Source: Kwoniella bestiolae CBS 10118
Taxonomy: Eukaryota > Basidiomycota > Tremellomycetes > Tremellales > Cryptococcaceae
NCBI RefSeq assembly: GCF_000512585.2
Contig: NC_089246.1
Span: forward strand, 1 to 64,000
Reading direction: 5' to 3'
DNA: 64,000 bases
Positions 54,014 through 64,000 of this stretch are shown here, piece after piece. The stretch's first letter is position 1; the number at the start of each line of letters is the position of its first letter. A model generated the notes under the pieces. The model was not told the DNA's origin and did not search any database. It saw only the letters and a list, made by a program, of their open reading frames with translations. Made by a program: the position numbers and the translations under genes.

Positions 54014-56012
54014 CTACCAATCGATACTCTTTCGATACCCGTGTTCACCGATTCTTCTGAGTCTCTTACCAAATTTCAACACAGCTAAAACAGTAGCGTT
54101 GATGACAGTAATAATCAAAGCCGACGAAATAGCGAAGTTCCTCAGTCCCCAACCGAAACACCACGGCGTGATCACGTAGTTCTGGACAGATGAGGCGTAA
54201 GCTCAGCGACAACAACCTTGATGATACAGGAGTTTTCGGACTTACAAATCCGAAAGTGAACACCATCGCCAAGAGGATGGTGCTCAGCAGGTACGGAGCC
54301 ATGTCTTGTGCACATGCTTGCACACCGTGTTCATTCTTAGGTCGAATAGGGTGGTAACAGTCAAAAACGTAAGAAACGGTCAAGATCGTTGCCAAAGGTC
54401 CGATCAAATTGACGATTGCGCAGCCCAATACGTAGACAATCCAGTGAGCACCGTAGTAAGGACCCAAACCCATCATAAGTAAGCCGATCGGGCATAAGAC
54501 TGCTGGAATGATGTAGAGCTTGAGCTTGTGTTCGGCTTCGGTGATACCATGGTGTTTCTTCGCTTGGCGTAATACGAATTTATCAGTGATGTAGCCACCG
54601 TACACGGCTCTAAAAGCACAAACAATCTCGGATCAGCGTCATTCAGATATCAAGATAGCAGACAAAAAGTACCCAGGGATAGCGGACAGGAAGGGCGCCA
54701 AGAAAGTCAATCCCACTGCGCTGGTGGAGAAATTGTATGGGGGCGCCGCTAGAATACCAGAAGATATCGCCGCAATCACTACACGACAAATCGATCAGTT
54801 GAACATTATGGAGGATCAGGATGGGAGAATAGACCTACAATTGAAGCAAATTTGATATGTCGCGTACATCAGACCACTCCACCATATCAAAGGCAGTCTG
54901 TAGAGCATTAGAGGCTGAGCGATACCTCTGACCATGATACCCAAAGCGTATCTGTGAGGCTTCATGAACTTCCAAAACCTTGGACCAGGCCAAGGTGAAG
55001 GCGTGAAGGGAGTCGCATCGGTGATTGCCATGCCCTCGACTGGCCGGGATTGAGACGCTTCCTGCTCCACACTGGTAGTGGTCCTGTCTGCCTTGTCAGG
55101 ATTCTTGGGGTCTCCTTCGTCCTGCTCAGCATCAAGAGGCTCTGAGGAGATGATGACAGAATCAGACGCGCATTCGGTATGATCCCGCTCAAACGTAGTT
55201 TCCTCGAGGAAGAAGAACAGAACAAGGCCCATGATCACAGTCAAACCGGTCGACAGCCACTGATATAGATGAGGTCATTGTCAATCACCTGGAACTTTTC
55301 GATACGATGCCCAGGTCTTGAGCACTCACGATGATCGCTCGCCACCCAAGCCCTTCGTAGATATATCCACTTAATATAGGCCCTAAACTCACACCTCCGA
55401 AAAGGAAGTTAATGTACAGGCCGAGAGGGAAAGATCGCTCATGGAGGAAGAACTGGGCACGCGGCGTGTCAGCGAAAGGTCCACGCAACAGGAAAGCGGT
55501 CCAGATGATGAACTCACCACATCTGCAATCGACACCTCGACTAGAGTGAACGAAGGAGATATGAAGAATCCCAGCAGTAATCTACTCGCGATCCATTGCG
55601 AGTTCCCTTTGGCAAACGCGGTCCAAATGTTCACTAAAGCAGCACCGAAAGCCGAAATAAGGTATGTGGGTCGTTTGCCAAATGCCAGAGATGCTGGCTG
55701 ACTGATCAAGGTGGAAACACCGATAAATAGGTAGAGATACCCTGTACCGACGTTGAGTTGATCCAAGGATAATCCAGTCGAAGCTGATAGAGGGTCGAAA
55801 ACAGAGTATAGGTCGGACGATAAGATTGTCGCTGTTATCGTGTAGAAGACCAGGCAACTGAGCATAAGATATTTTCGCTTTTGAGTCCAGTTGAGAGGAT
55901 CGTCGGGGCTCTTGCTAGGGGCAGGAATCAACGTGACAGCGTTTTGGACCGTCTCGCCTTGTTCTTGGTAGATACGAGCTGTACCGGGTACGTCCAGAAC
56001 GGTGTCCGTCAT
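54014..56012 (-). CDS. MFS transporter, DHA1 (HOL1-like) family
   Basis: ATG at 56010-56012, TAG at 54014-54016, several exons. It begins with a cytosolic N-terminus containing SPDDPLNWTQKRKY, the DPLNW signature of fungal DHA1 transporters before TM1. YLYLFIGVSTLISQPASLAFGKRPTYL covers the TM2-3 motif A region, and HERSFPLGLYINFLFGGVSLGPILSGYIYEGLGWRA covers TM4-5 with motif C (G-x-x-x-GP). The large central loop is acidic and carries TTFERDHTE. AVYGGYITDKFVLRQAKKHHG is the motif-A equivalent of the second half, and WCFGWGLRNFAISSALIITV forms the last helix before a basic tail. Substrates of relatives include polyamines, histidinol, cations and small organics. The substrate here is unknown. 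Confidence 0.86.
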
Positions 56013-57223
56013 AACAAGGAGATGCTAAACGGTGACGGGAAAGATTAGTAGCAGGTAGAGCTAGGGGTAGTAGTCAATTGGTGTATGACAAGACAGACTA
56101 CCACCATGCAGAGGCTGAAGTCGCTCATGTTATATCTTCAATTCTTACCTCCCTCTCGAATGCCCCTTCCACTTCCTCAACCTTGGCGTTTAATCACCTT
56201 CCTAGCGTCTTCTCGTAAGCACTAATACGCTTCTGAGCGCTTGCGAGATGATCATGAGACTGATACAGAAAATCCCACGGGGGACCACTTGAAGTGTGCG
56301 TTAATCATTCTAAACGCAACCGAGGTCTCGTTTAGAGCGAGACTAAAAATAGAGCGCCGTTCCGGTTGTCGATGATCTCCTGTCACTGAGGCAATCAGTG
56401 CAGCAATCGACATCACGTGATACCTGGATGTACGGGAGCAGTCTTGGCTGTAGATCTGTGAGTCCATGCACGCCTGAACATTGTGTGAATCTTGATTTAC
56501 ACCGGATATCGCTATGTCGCTCCCAGCATAGTCTGATAAGTCAACCTGTTAAATGGAAATGCTCCCAAACACAGCTATAACCCCACTGAGCCAGACTATC
56601 AGTAACCGTTCCCTATCTGAATCTGTCACCATGACCAAGCAACAACATCTTTAGATTGGCTGGTGGATATGCCGACCGTTCAGACAGACGAGCAGATCAG
56701 GGACATGTGTCGCTTTTGCCGTGGTAGCTCTTGTGATGTCACATCGCGTACGCAAAGAAATTACGTAAAGACATTAAGACCACGAGGTCGTAGCGAAATT
56801 ATGTGCTGACTTTAGCTGATGCGGTGGACCACTGTGAGGGAGTGTAGGCATGCGGGGATATCAGGATAGAAAGGCAATCCCCGGTTTTTGCATCGTGATA
56901 TCTCCTCAACATGAAAGATTGGAACGAAGCATTGGGATTCCTCCATCTCCATCCTGACGAAAAATCGTAACGACCTCCTCGGTGGATTCTTGCATTGAAC
57001 GTTCTCCTATGCAAAAATCCGCTGCCGGGCCGTGGAACCGAGCACTTGAGAGGCGATACTGCCAATCATTTCCGTGGCGGGCATGATTGGGTGACCCAAT
57101 CATTTTTCTCCGTCCACCACGGATATCTACGATGAGAACTGGAGTGGACATATAAGTCATTGATCATTCGAGCACTGTAGTTGCTCACTGCTGCTGCATA
57201 TTCAAAAAGTAATACATGCTATC
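56013..57223. promoter_or_regulatory. Divergent intergenic region, DHA1 transporter / isomerase-like
   Basis: 1.2 kb between outward-facing start codons. A TATAAG box at 57151-57156 lies about 70 bp before the ATG at 57224. Open frames within do not resemble known proteins. Confidence 0.5.
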
Positions 57224-58578
57224 ATGTCTAGCAATATCATCGATCAGCTTCAATTTGGTGCTGCCACCGCTTCTCTCGGATTCTCCTCTAAATTCACCTT
57301 GGAGGACAAGTTCAAGGCAATCCAAAACGCCGGTTTCAAGTATTGTGAAGTAGGATTTGGAGGCTACGTAGAATGGGTCAGGCAAAAGCTCCCGGATCTG
57401 TAAGTTCATATTTTCTTAGTCATTAGCACACAGCTCATGCATTGCTAGACCTGCGTCCACTTGTCCTGAAGAGTACGGCGAGGGTGGAGAGCCGGACCCT
57501 TCGGATGAAGAATTGTGGGAAGCTTTATATGGCAAAGCAGAGGACCTGAAAGCTCTTGCAGCTGGTTACGGTCTCACAATCTTGGTACTCCAACCTTTGA
57601 ATCAGTTTGAGGCATGGACTCCTGGCAGTGAAAGACATCAGTGGTGCAGAAGGAAGGCCGAGAAATGGTTACCATTATGCTCCAAACTTGGCGTACAACA
57701 TCTACAAGTAAGTCGGTTGGGGGTCATCCATCAACAACTGAGGAAGCTAATCAAAGAATCTCCCCAGGTTGGGTCTAACGACAAACCGGAAGCCACTGCA
57801 TCTTTCGAGGAAATCGGAAGAGATCTTCACTGGCTCGCCGAGCTAGGTGCTAAGCAGAATCCACCCGTCAAGATCGCATATGAGAGTTGGTGTTTTGGGG
57901 AAAGATTAGCCAGTTGGGAGGATACTTGGGAGTTGGTACAGCTCGGCGTGAGTGGACTTCACAACGCTGAGAACGTACACTAACACAGACTCATTTGCTA
58001 TCGCCAGGACCATCCCAACCTCGGGTTGTGTTTAGATACCGCTCATTGGCCATTAGCTCCAAGCTATGGGTACGATCCCACCACCGGTGAGGGATTCACT
58101 GATTCACAATTCAAAGATATGATCGGTCGGTTGTCGAAAGTCCCTGGAGAGAAAATCTTCTATGTCGAACTGTCCGATGTCCTCAAACCTGTTGTTCCCC
58201 TGGGGAAAGGCTCTCCATTCGACGAATGGCGAATCAAGGCAAACTCCCCTAGGGGTGACAGATTCGTATGGGCTGTATGTGGTCGACCGGTCCCATTCGT
58301 TGGCAGGGATGCTGGTAGACAAGTAAAGAGTGAAGACGATATGGGTGCGGCTAGGGTGATGGAGTGCTTCAACACTCTGCTCAAATGTGGTTTCAAAGGT
58401 AATTCAAAGATTCTGCGTAACGAGTATCCTCCCTTCTGATAATGTTTGCGTAGGTCCTGTCATGTGGGAAGTGTTCGAGGCCTTATCAATGGAGCGAGAT
58501 GATGAAGATGTTCCCGCCTTATACGCCAATGCCATGGCCAAATCCAAGCAAAAGCTTATCGAAGGTATCGCTATTTAA
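57224..58578 (+). CDS. Xylose-isomerase-like TIM barrel protein (sugar isomerase/epimerase family)
   Basis: ATG at 57224, TAA at 58576-58578, five or six exons. The sequence opens FGAATASLGFSSKFTLEDKFKAIQNAGFKYCEVGFGGY, the first beta-alpha unit of AP_endonuc_2/xylose-isomerase-like barrels. Later motifs are EDLKALAAGYGLTILVLQP, HLQVGSNDKPEA, IAYESWCFGERLASWEDTW, NLGLCLDTAHWPLAPSYG (metal-ligand Asp/His), KIFYVELSD and PVMWEVFE, which carry the expected acidic and His ligands. In fungi this family includes 3-dehydroshikimate dehydratases of the quinate pathway and sugar epimerases. Either is possible. It is probably cytosolic. It is convergent with the SMP-30-like gene. Confidence 0.85.
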
Positions 58579-58982
58579 TTGTTGACCACTTTAGGTTTCT
58601 GGACATTAGGTGGTCGTATGTTTATGCATGAAGTCAAATGATGTGTCGAAACTTTCAACATGTTGACATCAAACTGATGTATCGACATACCACATTCCCA
58701 TAACAGCCCTTGTATGGCAGCATGCGCAATCTGCGTGACTGTAAAGTTGGGTATCTCTGGATGCGCACGGGTCACACGCTGTCATGGTGTACCCACGTCT
58801 AATCCGGTTCATCTCGAGATCTGAGACCCACCCTATCAACGCTGACGGCCCTTCTCTAGCTGCTCTAGATGGATACAAAGACCGTATTTCCTGGTGCCTT
58901 CAATAGTGTGTGCATTTCAGTACCCGCATACATCGCCATAGGTATCATCTATGTAAGAATCCAGGTGGTGACAGGAGAGCGG
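58579..58982. other. Convergent 3' intergenic region
   Basis: 404 bp between two stop codons. No gene was recognised. Confidence 0.5.
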
Positions 58983-60317
58983 TTAAGTGGAAGCAGTACC
59001 CTTGAACCTATGTCTTTCCACACCCTGATAACCAAGTCCTCGTACGACAAACAGGTCACCACCTTGGCTGCGTTCCGGGAGGTTGTCACCCGTGTAGTCG
59101 GAAGAAGCTGTCGTGACATAAAGGTCTTCTAAGCTGGGTCCTGTGCATCACGTCAGGCGACTTTCCTTGAAGTGGACGTTGAATAACATACCTCCAAATA
59201 CGACACAAGTCATGTGCCATGCTCCGGGGAAGTCAATGACTACGTCAAGCTCACCGGAAGGTGTGAGTCGAACAACTTTGCCTGCCCCCCATCGTGCGGA
59301 CCAGATACCGCCTTCAGAATCAGTGCACATGCCATCTGGTTCACCATATTGATCTTCAAGAATCGAGAAGGTCCGTCTGTTACTCATCTCTCCGGTTTCC
59401 TATGTAGGTACATCAGCTGAGTCGAGACCCTGACTCGGGCTGTCGGGAGATATGGACTCACCAGATTGTAGTCGAACGCAGCAATTTCCTTGATCCAGCT
59501 GTCGGTGAAATACCTTCATTGTACAAAGACCCATATCAGATCAGACACAATTACTCAATGTTCCACTGACACCAAATGAGCATTCACTCACATAGTCTCA
59601 CCATCCGCAGTCCATCCCATGCCATTAGTACACGTGATGTTATCCAATACGAGGGGAGCCCTGTGATTTCCTTCCGCTGTGACAGCTAATGAGAACATCC
59701 TTCCATCCTTTGACCCATGTTCAAAGCCTAGAGTACCGGATAGAAATCGTCCCGCTGGATCCACAGTGCCCTCATTGAAGCGCTTCTCCTTCTCATTGCA
59801 TTTCGCGTCCACTTCAACTGGGATAACCGATTGCTTGGAACCGTCTGGAGGAAATGGCAATGAACTGAAAGGAATGTAGGCAAACCCCGTGTCTATAGCA
59901 GCGATAAGCTAGAAGAAAGATGTGAGATCAGCATGAGTCTTGTTCCTGGCAGTGCTTGCTGGTACTGACACCTGAGCCGTCTGCTAAACCGGACAGACTC
60001 GTAATTTTGTTATCGAAGGTTTGATATCCGTGCGCGCCGGTGGATGGCTCATACGTGTACACCTTGCGTTGATCTATGTCCACGAAATACAATCTTTGAG
60101 TTCGAGTATCCTGACAAAGTCCTTGTACGTCAGTTCTGTATGATATTAAGCATTGGTACCAAGAGTGACGGGCAGACTGACCCAGACAGCACCTGTGCCA
60201 AGATCGTTAGCAACTCATTTCAACCGCGGTGCAATGTTTTCGTGGCCCTCGCTCACCTTCACCCAGAGTGCATCCGAGTTTCAACAAAGGATCTGTGACT
60301 GTATACTTCTTGACCAT
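58983..60317 (-). CDS. SMP-30/gluconolactonase-like protein
   Basis: ATG at 60315-60317 (MVKKYTVTDPLLKLGCTLGEG), TAA at 58983-58985. Beta-propeller landmarks are the N-terminal GCTLGEG (metal-ligand Glu), FNEGTVDPAGRFLSGTLG, CTNGMGWTADGETMYFTDS (Asn and Asp ligands), QYGEPDGMCTDSEGGIWSARWGAGKVVRLTPSGE, and VVFGGEDLYVTTASSDY followed by GGDLFVVRGLGYQG. These are typical of calcium- or zinc-dependent lactonases that open aldonolactones such as glucono-, galactono- or rhamnonolactone. The intron before EDLYVTTA (GTATGT...TTAG) keeps frame. It diverges from a Zn2Cys6 regulator across 323 bp, so it may be that regulator's target. Confidence 0.88.
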
Positions 60318-60640
60318 GGTGTTCCCTTTAGATTTCTGCACCGGATACACGTTACAAATTCATGCATACAGAACGACAAGCAGAACACTTTTGCTCTTTT
60401 CAACCACTTACTCCAATACCTTACCTTGCCTTCCTTCCTAAATATCGTCGGTATCCCGTTAAATCCGGTATTTCCGTTGTCTTTCTGCAGGGCATGAGAC
60501 GGGTCACGTGCACCACACAGGGTGTAGACTCAAAGTGACTCCCAAACAACACCACGGCAGAGGACAAGTTGTCCTTTCTAACCCAAATGATCAATCTCCG
60601 TGCTTTGGTCCGTACCCACGAAAGGAAATCGTCATAGATC
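60318..60640. promoter_or_regulatory. Divergent promoter, lactonase / transcription factor
   Basis: 323 bp between outward-facing start codons, likely shared. No specific operator was recognised. Confidence 0.45.
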
Positions 60641-63600
60641 ATGTCCAGTGAGGAACTACCCCGAACAGATACATCATCGTCCATCACCCATCAGCCTAAA
60701 TCTCGTCCGTCCGCAGATGAAGCAATGGGCAGCGCTCAACCGCGGAAAAAAAGGAAACAGCGACAACAATTCAGTTGTGCAGGTCAGTCGGAAACAAGCT
60801 GGAATGAATGGATGTCGCTGACATGTGATGCATCTCTCCCAGAATGCCGGAGGCTGAAGCTCAAGTGCGATCGACAGAGCAAGTCCGATTTCATCTGTCC
60901 AATTCGAACATCCCTAGCTCGTGGCTAAGAAGTGTCCGTTTGATTAGTCCCTTGTGCCAATTGCGTTAGACGAGCTTGTGGCCATCTGTGTCCGGAGAAA
61001 GAGCGACGACAGGGGAATACGTGAGCGCCATCACGTTGCTGTCAATCCTCCTGCTGATGATCATCTTTGCTTCGAAGAGAATCTACCGGTCTTCTGTCAC
61101 GTCTAGAGAATCTTGAGGGGGTGCTGCTATCTCACGGTATACCGCTGCCGACAACTGAACAGCCGGGATCGCTAAAATCACAACCTACTTCTTCCAATCA
61201 TCCTTCATTGGGGAATCAGTCACCATCATCTTTCTCGTCAGATTCCGCTCGTGCACCGAAGACGTTCACTGCCCACCCTCCTTCTCAAAATCCCCTTCCT
61301 GTTCCATCGCCCCTCCAGCAAGTCACCGAGGCTAGGTTGTCCGAGCTCGCTGACGCTGCCGCTCAAATGAATGAAGGCTCATCCAGCACACCAACCTTTG
61401 CGATAGCTCAGCTACCTCCTCAACCTGAGATCAATCATGTGCACTTTGACTTCTCCGACCCTTCGTCATCGTCATTTGGCTCAGTTCCGATACCGGTTCT
61501 TCCTGCCCAGCCCATGTCACCTGAGAATCAGAGTTATGGAACATTGATGTTGAGTGAAGGTGGGAGGTCGAAATATCTAGGTCCTACAGCGGCGAGCGAG
61601 TGGTTGAAAGACGTGAGTGATCTTTTCATTCCCAGTGATCCTGTGTAATGTGCTCAGACTATGAGCGTGAATCAGCAAGAATGTACCGATCCGACGGAAT
61701 CGCCTTCAGCATCGAGATATCCGTCTCCTGAGCGCCAAGGCCCTGCTATCGCTGCTCAAGAGGCTCAGACCTCGGCTTTGTTCCCATTCAAGGGTCAACA
61801 TCAGTCTATGGAAAGTCTTATAGCCAAATTGCCCTCTATGGATGAGGGATCGATAATGATCGACTCGTACTACAGATATTTTGCCTGGCAGTGGGTATCA
61901 TGTCCATTCTTGTCTTCGTTTGACTGTGACTCTGACGTCCATCAGCTACAATGTTGCGCCTCGCGAAAGGTTTCAACCCATCTTCAATGCTGCCTACCAA
62001 GAGCTCCACGGTGCATCACATGGAACGGGTAATCGTCGTATAAAACCTCAAGAGCTTGCCCTGGTCTTCTCGGTATTGGCCATGGGCGCATTGCATAATT
62101 TGGAGTTACGACCCAACGATCCTTGCGCTGAAGTGTACTGTGCTCTAGCCAAAGCATGTCTAGCCAAGGGCGATTTTCTAGTGCACACAACTTTAGCTGG
62201 GATTCAAGCGCTTGTAAGCGCTTTTTCTCTGAGCCTGTCGACATGACCGATTGAAAGCTAATTTCAACCGCAGCACATCATGGCCCACTACTTTCTGTGA
62301 GCAATTGTTGATTTCTTCTGTCGACGTCATGCTCGATGAACAGGTGTCTGAAGCGAGTGCTTCGTGTAGTGAGACTGAACGAGGTCGTAATGGAGATGCG
62401 GCCTGGCCTTTATGGGGCATAGCCATGCGACTAATACAAGCGGTAAGTGCAACCCGATGGTTCGCCTACATTCGATGCGCTGATTCGGTTCAGATGGGTA
62501 TACATCGCGATGGTGCCCGTTGGAATCTGCCAGAAGAGGTTGTCGAGGAGCGGCGGTAAGTACAGACTCCCGAACCTTCTACAACAACAAATATTGATTA
62601 TATTGCTCAGCCGAGTATTCTGGGAATGCAACACTGCCGATATTTTTCAGGTGAGTGTTCTAACGCTACTGCAATTGTTCCTGACATCGTGTCTTTGTCA
62701 CAGGCCAATTGCTTCTCTCGCCCGTAGGTCGAGCCCTGCACCGTTGAAAGGTTGAGCACAACACTGAGACCAAGGTATCCTTCCTCAGATGTACAATGTC
62801 GCCCGATTATATAGACACGGCGTTTCCCGCAAGCACGGGTCCGCCGTTCGAAAAAGACTTCTACACTTTGAAGTTTGAGTTGACACAGGTATCCGTGGCG
62901 TGAGTGTGCCGTATATATCGCTCGGATGTTGGGCTCAAGAACATGTTCCCTCCGTCATAGCATACTAAGTCACGCGATGAAAGTAAAACCAACACCTTAT
63001 CACACTGTCACCGAACTGCACCAAAGACTGTGAGTCTACTACAGGTCTGGAGGGCGAATCTCTTTTGACATCCCCCTTCGACTCAGGTGCGAGTTTGAGA
63101 AACAGGTGCCATATCGATTGCGATCCCGTGCCGCTCTCTTGGCCATGCCTTCGGTGTACGCGGATCCTGCAGCTGCTATACGAGACAGCCCTCAGGCGCT
63201 CAAGGGCAATCTGGTGCTTACCCTACAGGTATGCATTGATGTGCACTCCCCTCTCACGCCGTCGTCGTTTGCGCTGATCTTCCTTATAGCAAAGTACCCT
63301 CGCCATCAATCTCTCCGAGACATTCCTCTTCCTACACCGGCCCTACTACGCTCGAGCCCTGCACGATGGCTCGCAAGATCCCACCAAATCTCCTTTTGGT
63401 CCCTCATTCCTTGCCGTCGTGGAGCGGTGTCAAGTAATAATCAACGTCGTGACCAGCTTATATTCCATCCACCCGAATGTTTGTGCACGTCACTGGTTCC
63501 TCTGGGTAAGTTGGATGCAGCAGAGGCCCATTCTTTTGAAGCGATGCTGAATCAATCTTCCTGTTTCAGTATCACGCTTTCAATTGCGCAGTATGCCTTG

Positions 63601-64000
63601 GCACCTTAATCTTTAGCAGTCCACAAAATGCCTTAGCCACCTTTGCCCTGTCTCAAATCGATGCGACCGTTTCGCTCTACACGTCGGGAGTGCAGGGTGG
63701 AGCTTCCAAACGAACGGTGAACAATCTGCGTTGGCTGTTGCGTTTAAGAGCTCAAGCAGCACGTAAGATCGAGAAGGCCGTTGGTGGTCAGTCCGTAGCT
63801 CAATCGACGACTTATGATGTCGGCTCGGACAGCGAGGACGAGAACATCGAATTGATTGGCTGGAGGACCCGGCTGATCGAACGGGTTTCGAAAGGGGGAC
63901 AGACGGCCAAAACCATCTCGCAAACCACTCCAAGTGCTTCCGCAGCCACCGAATCCCCCACAGCAGATGTCAACGACACGATCTCCGTCGCCTTGCAACA
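60641..64000 (+). CDS. Zn2Cys6 fungal-specific transcription factor (partial, runs off the window)
   Basis: The ATG is at 60641. A Ser-rich leader and the basic PRKKRKQRQQ stretch (possible nuclear signal) precede SCA-ECRRLKLKCDRQ-IPCANCVRRACGHLC, a Zn2Cys6 cluster joined across two introns. The second intron (60879-60947) is GC-AG with donor GCAAGT. The linker LLSRLENLEGVLLSHGIPLP is a coiled coil. A Ser/Pro-rich segment follows, then the fungal_trans domain: PSMDEGSIMIDSYYRYFAW, YNVAPRERFQPIFNAAYQE, FSVLAMGALHNLEL, AWPLWGIAMRLIQAMGIHRDGARWNL, RRVFWECNTADIFQANCFSRPV and later LNLVLTLQQSTLAINLSETFLFLHRPYYARAL-like helices. The frame is still open at the right edge (ISVALQ). It probably regulates the sugar-acid genes beside it. 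Confidence 0.88.

Overview
The window is the left end of a fungal chromosome. It opens with the C-rich telomere strand (mixed CCCCTAA and CCCCCTAA units), carries genes with many short introns (about 50-75 nt, GT-AG, CTGAC/CTAAC-like branch sites), and encodes fungal families such as Zn2Cys6 regulators, DUF3431 and JLP1-type dioxygenases. Together these point to a basidiomycete yeast of the Tremellales (Cryptococcus/Kwoniella lineage). This is inferred from architecture, not from a database match.

Region 1 (1-8403) is telomeric and subtelomeric. It holds the telomere, degenerate telomere variants, a small protein with a Zn2Cys6-like cysteine pattern, a 14-bp minisatellite, and two larger genes on the plus strand: an Fpg/Nei-type DNA glycosylase homologue and a C2H2 zinc-finger protein with an unrecognised C-terminal domain. 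These two genes are flanked by three arrays of TGCGA half-sites spaced exactly 10 bp apart within pairs that repeat about every 31-32 bp. The array before the glycosylase is in one orientation and the arrays after each gene are in the other. A 390-bp higher-order tandem repeat follows, then an interstitial telomere that abuts a cut-off exon of a transcription factor gene. This looks like an old healed chromosome end capped by a repeated subtelomeric cassette.

Region 2 (8868-25446) looks like a subtelomeric catabolic cluster: two divergent paralogous flavin monooxygenases with signal peptides, an allantoate-permease-type MFS transporter, two tandem Fe(II)/2-oxoglutarate dioxygenases of the sulfonate type, each interrupted by a single in-frame TAG, and a Zn2Cys6 regulator that contains an 8-bp micro-exon. 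Use of an organosulfur or sulfonate compound is the most natural reading, but it is inference.

Region 3 (25903-46832) is ordinary chromosomal content: a six-hairpin glycosidase beside an alpha-glucoside-type sugar transporter, a membrane-anchored histidine acid phosphatase, a mitochondrial folate/FAD-type carrier, an FAH-family hydrolase, a small unknown protein, an acid sphingomyelinase-like phosphodiesterase, a DUF3431 protein and a UDP-galactopyranose mutase.

Region 4 (49239-64000), after a 2.4-kb stretch with no convincing gene, has a class II aldolase-like protein, an aldehyde dehydrogenase, a DHA1-type MFS transporter, a TIM-barrel sugar isomerase-like protein, an SMP-30/gluconolactonase-like protein and a second Zn2Cys6 regulator that runs off the right edge. 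The mix suggests sugar-acid or polyol catabolism.

Gene order is mostly alternating divergent and convergent pairs, so many intergenic stretches are shared promoters or shared 3' regions.
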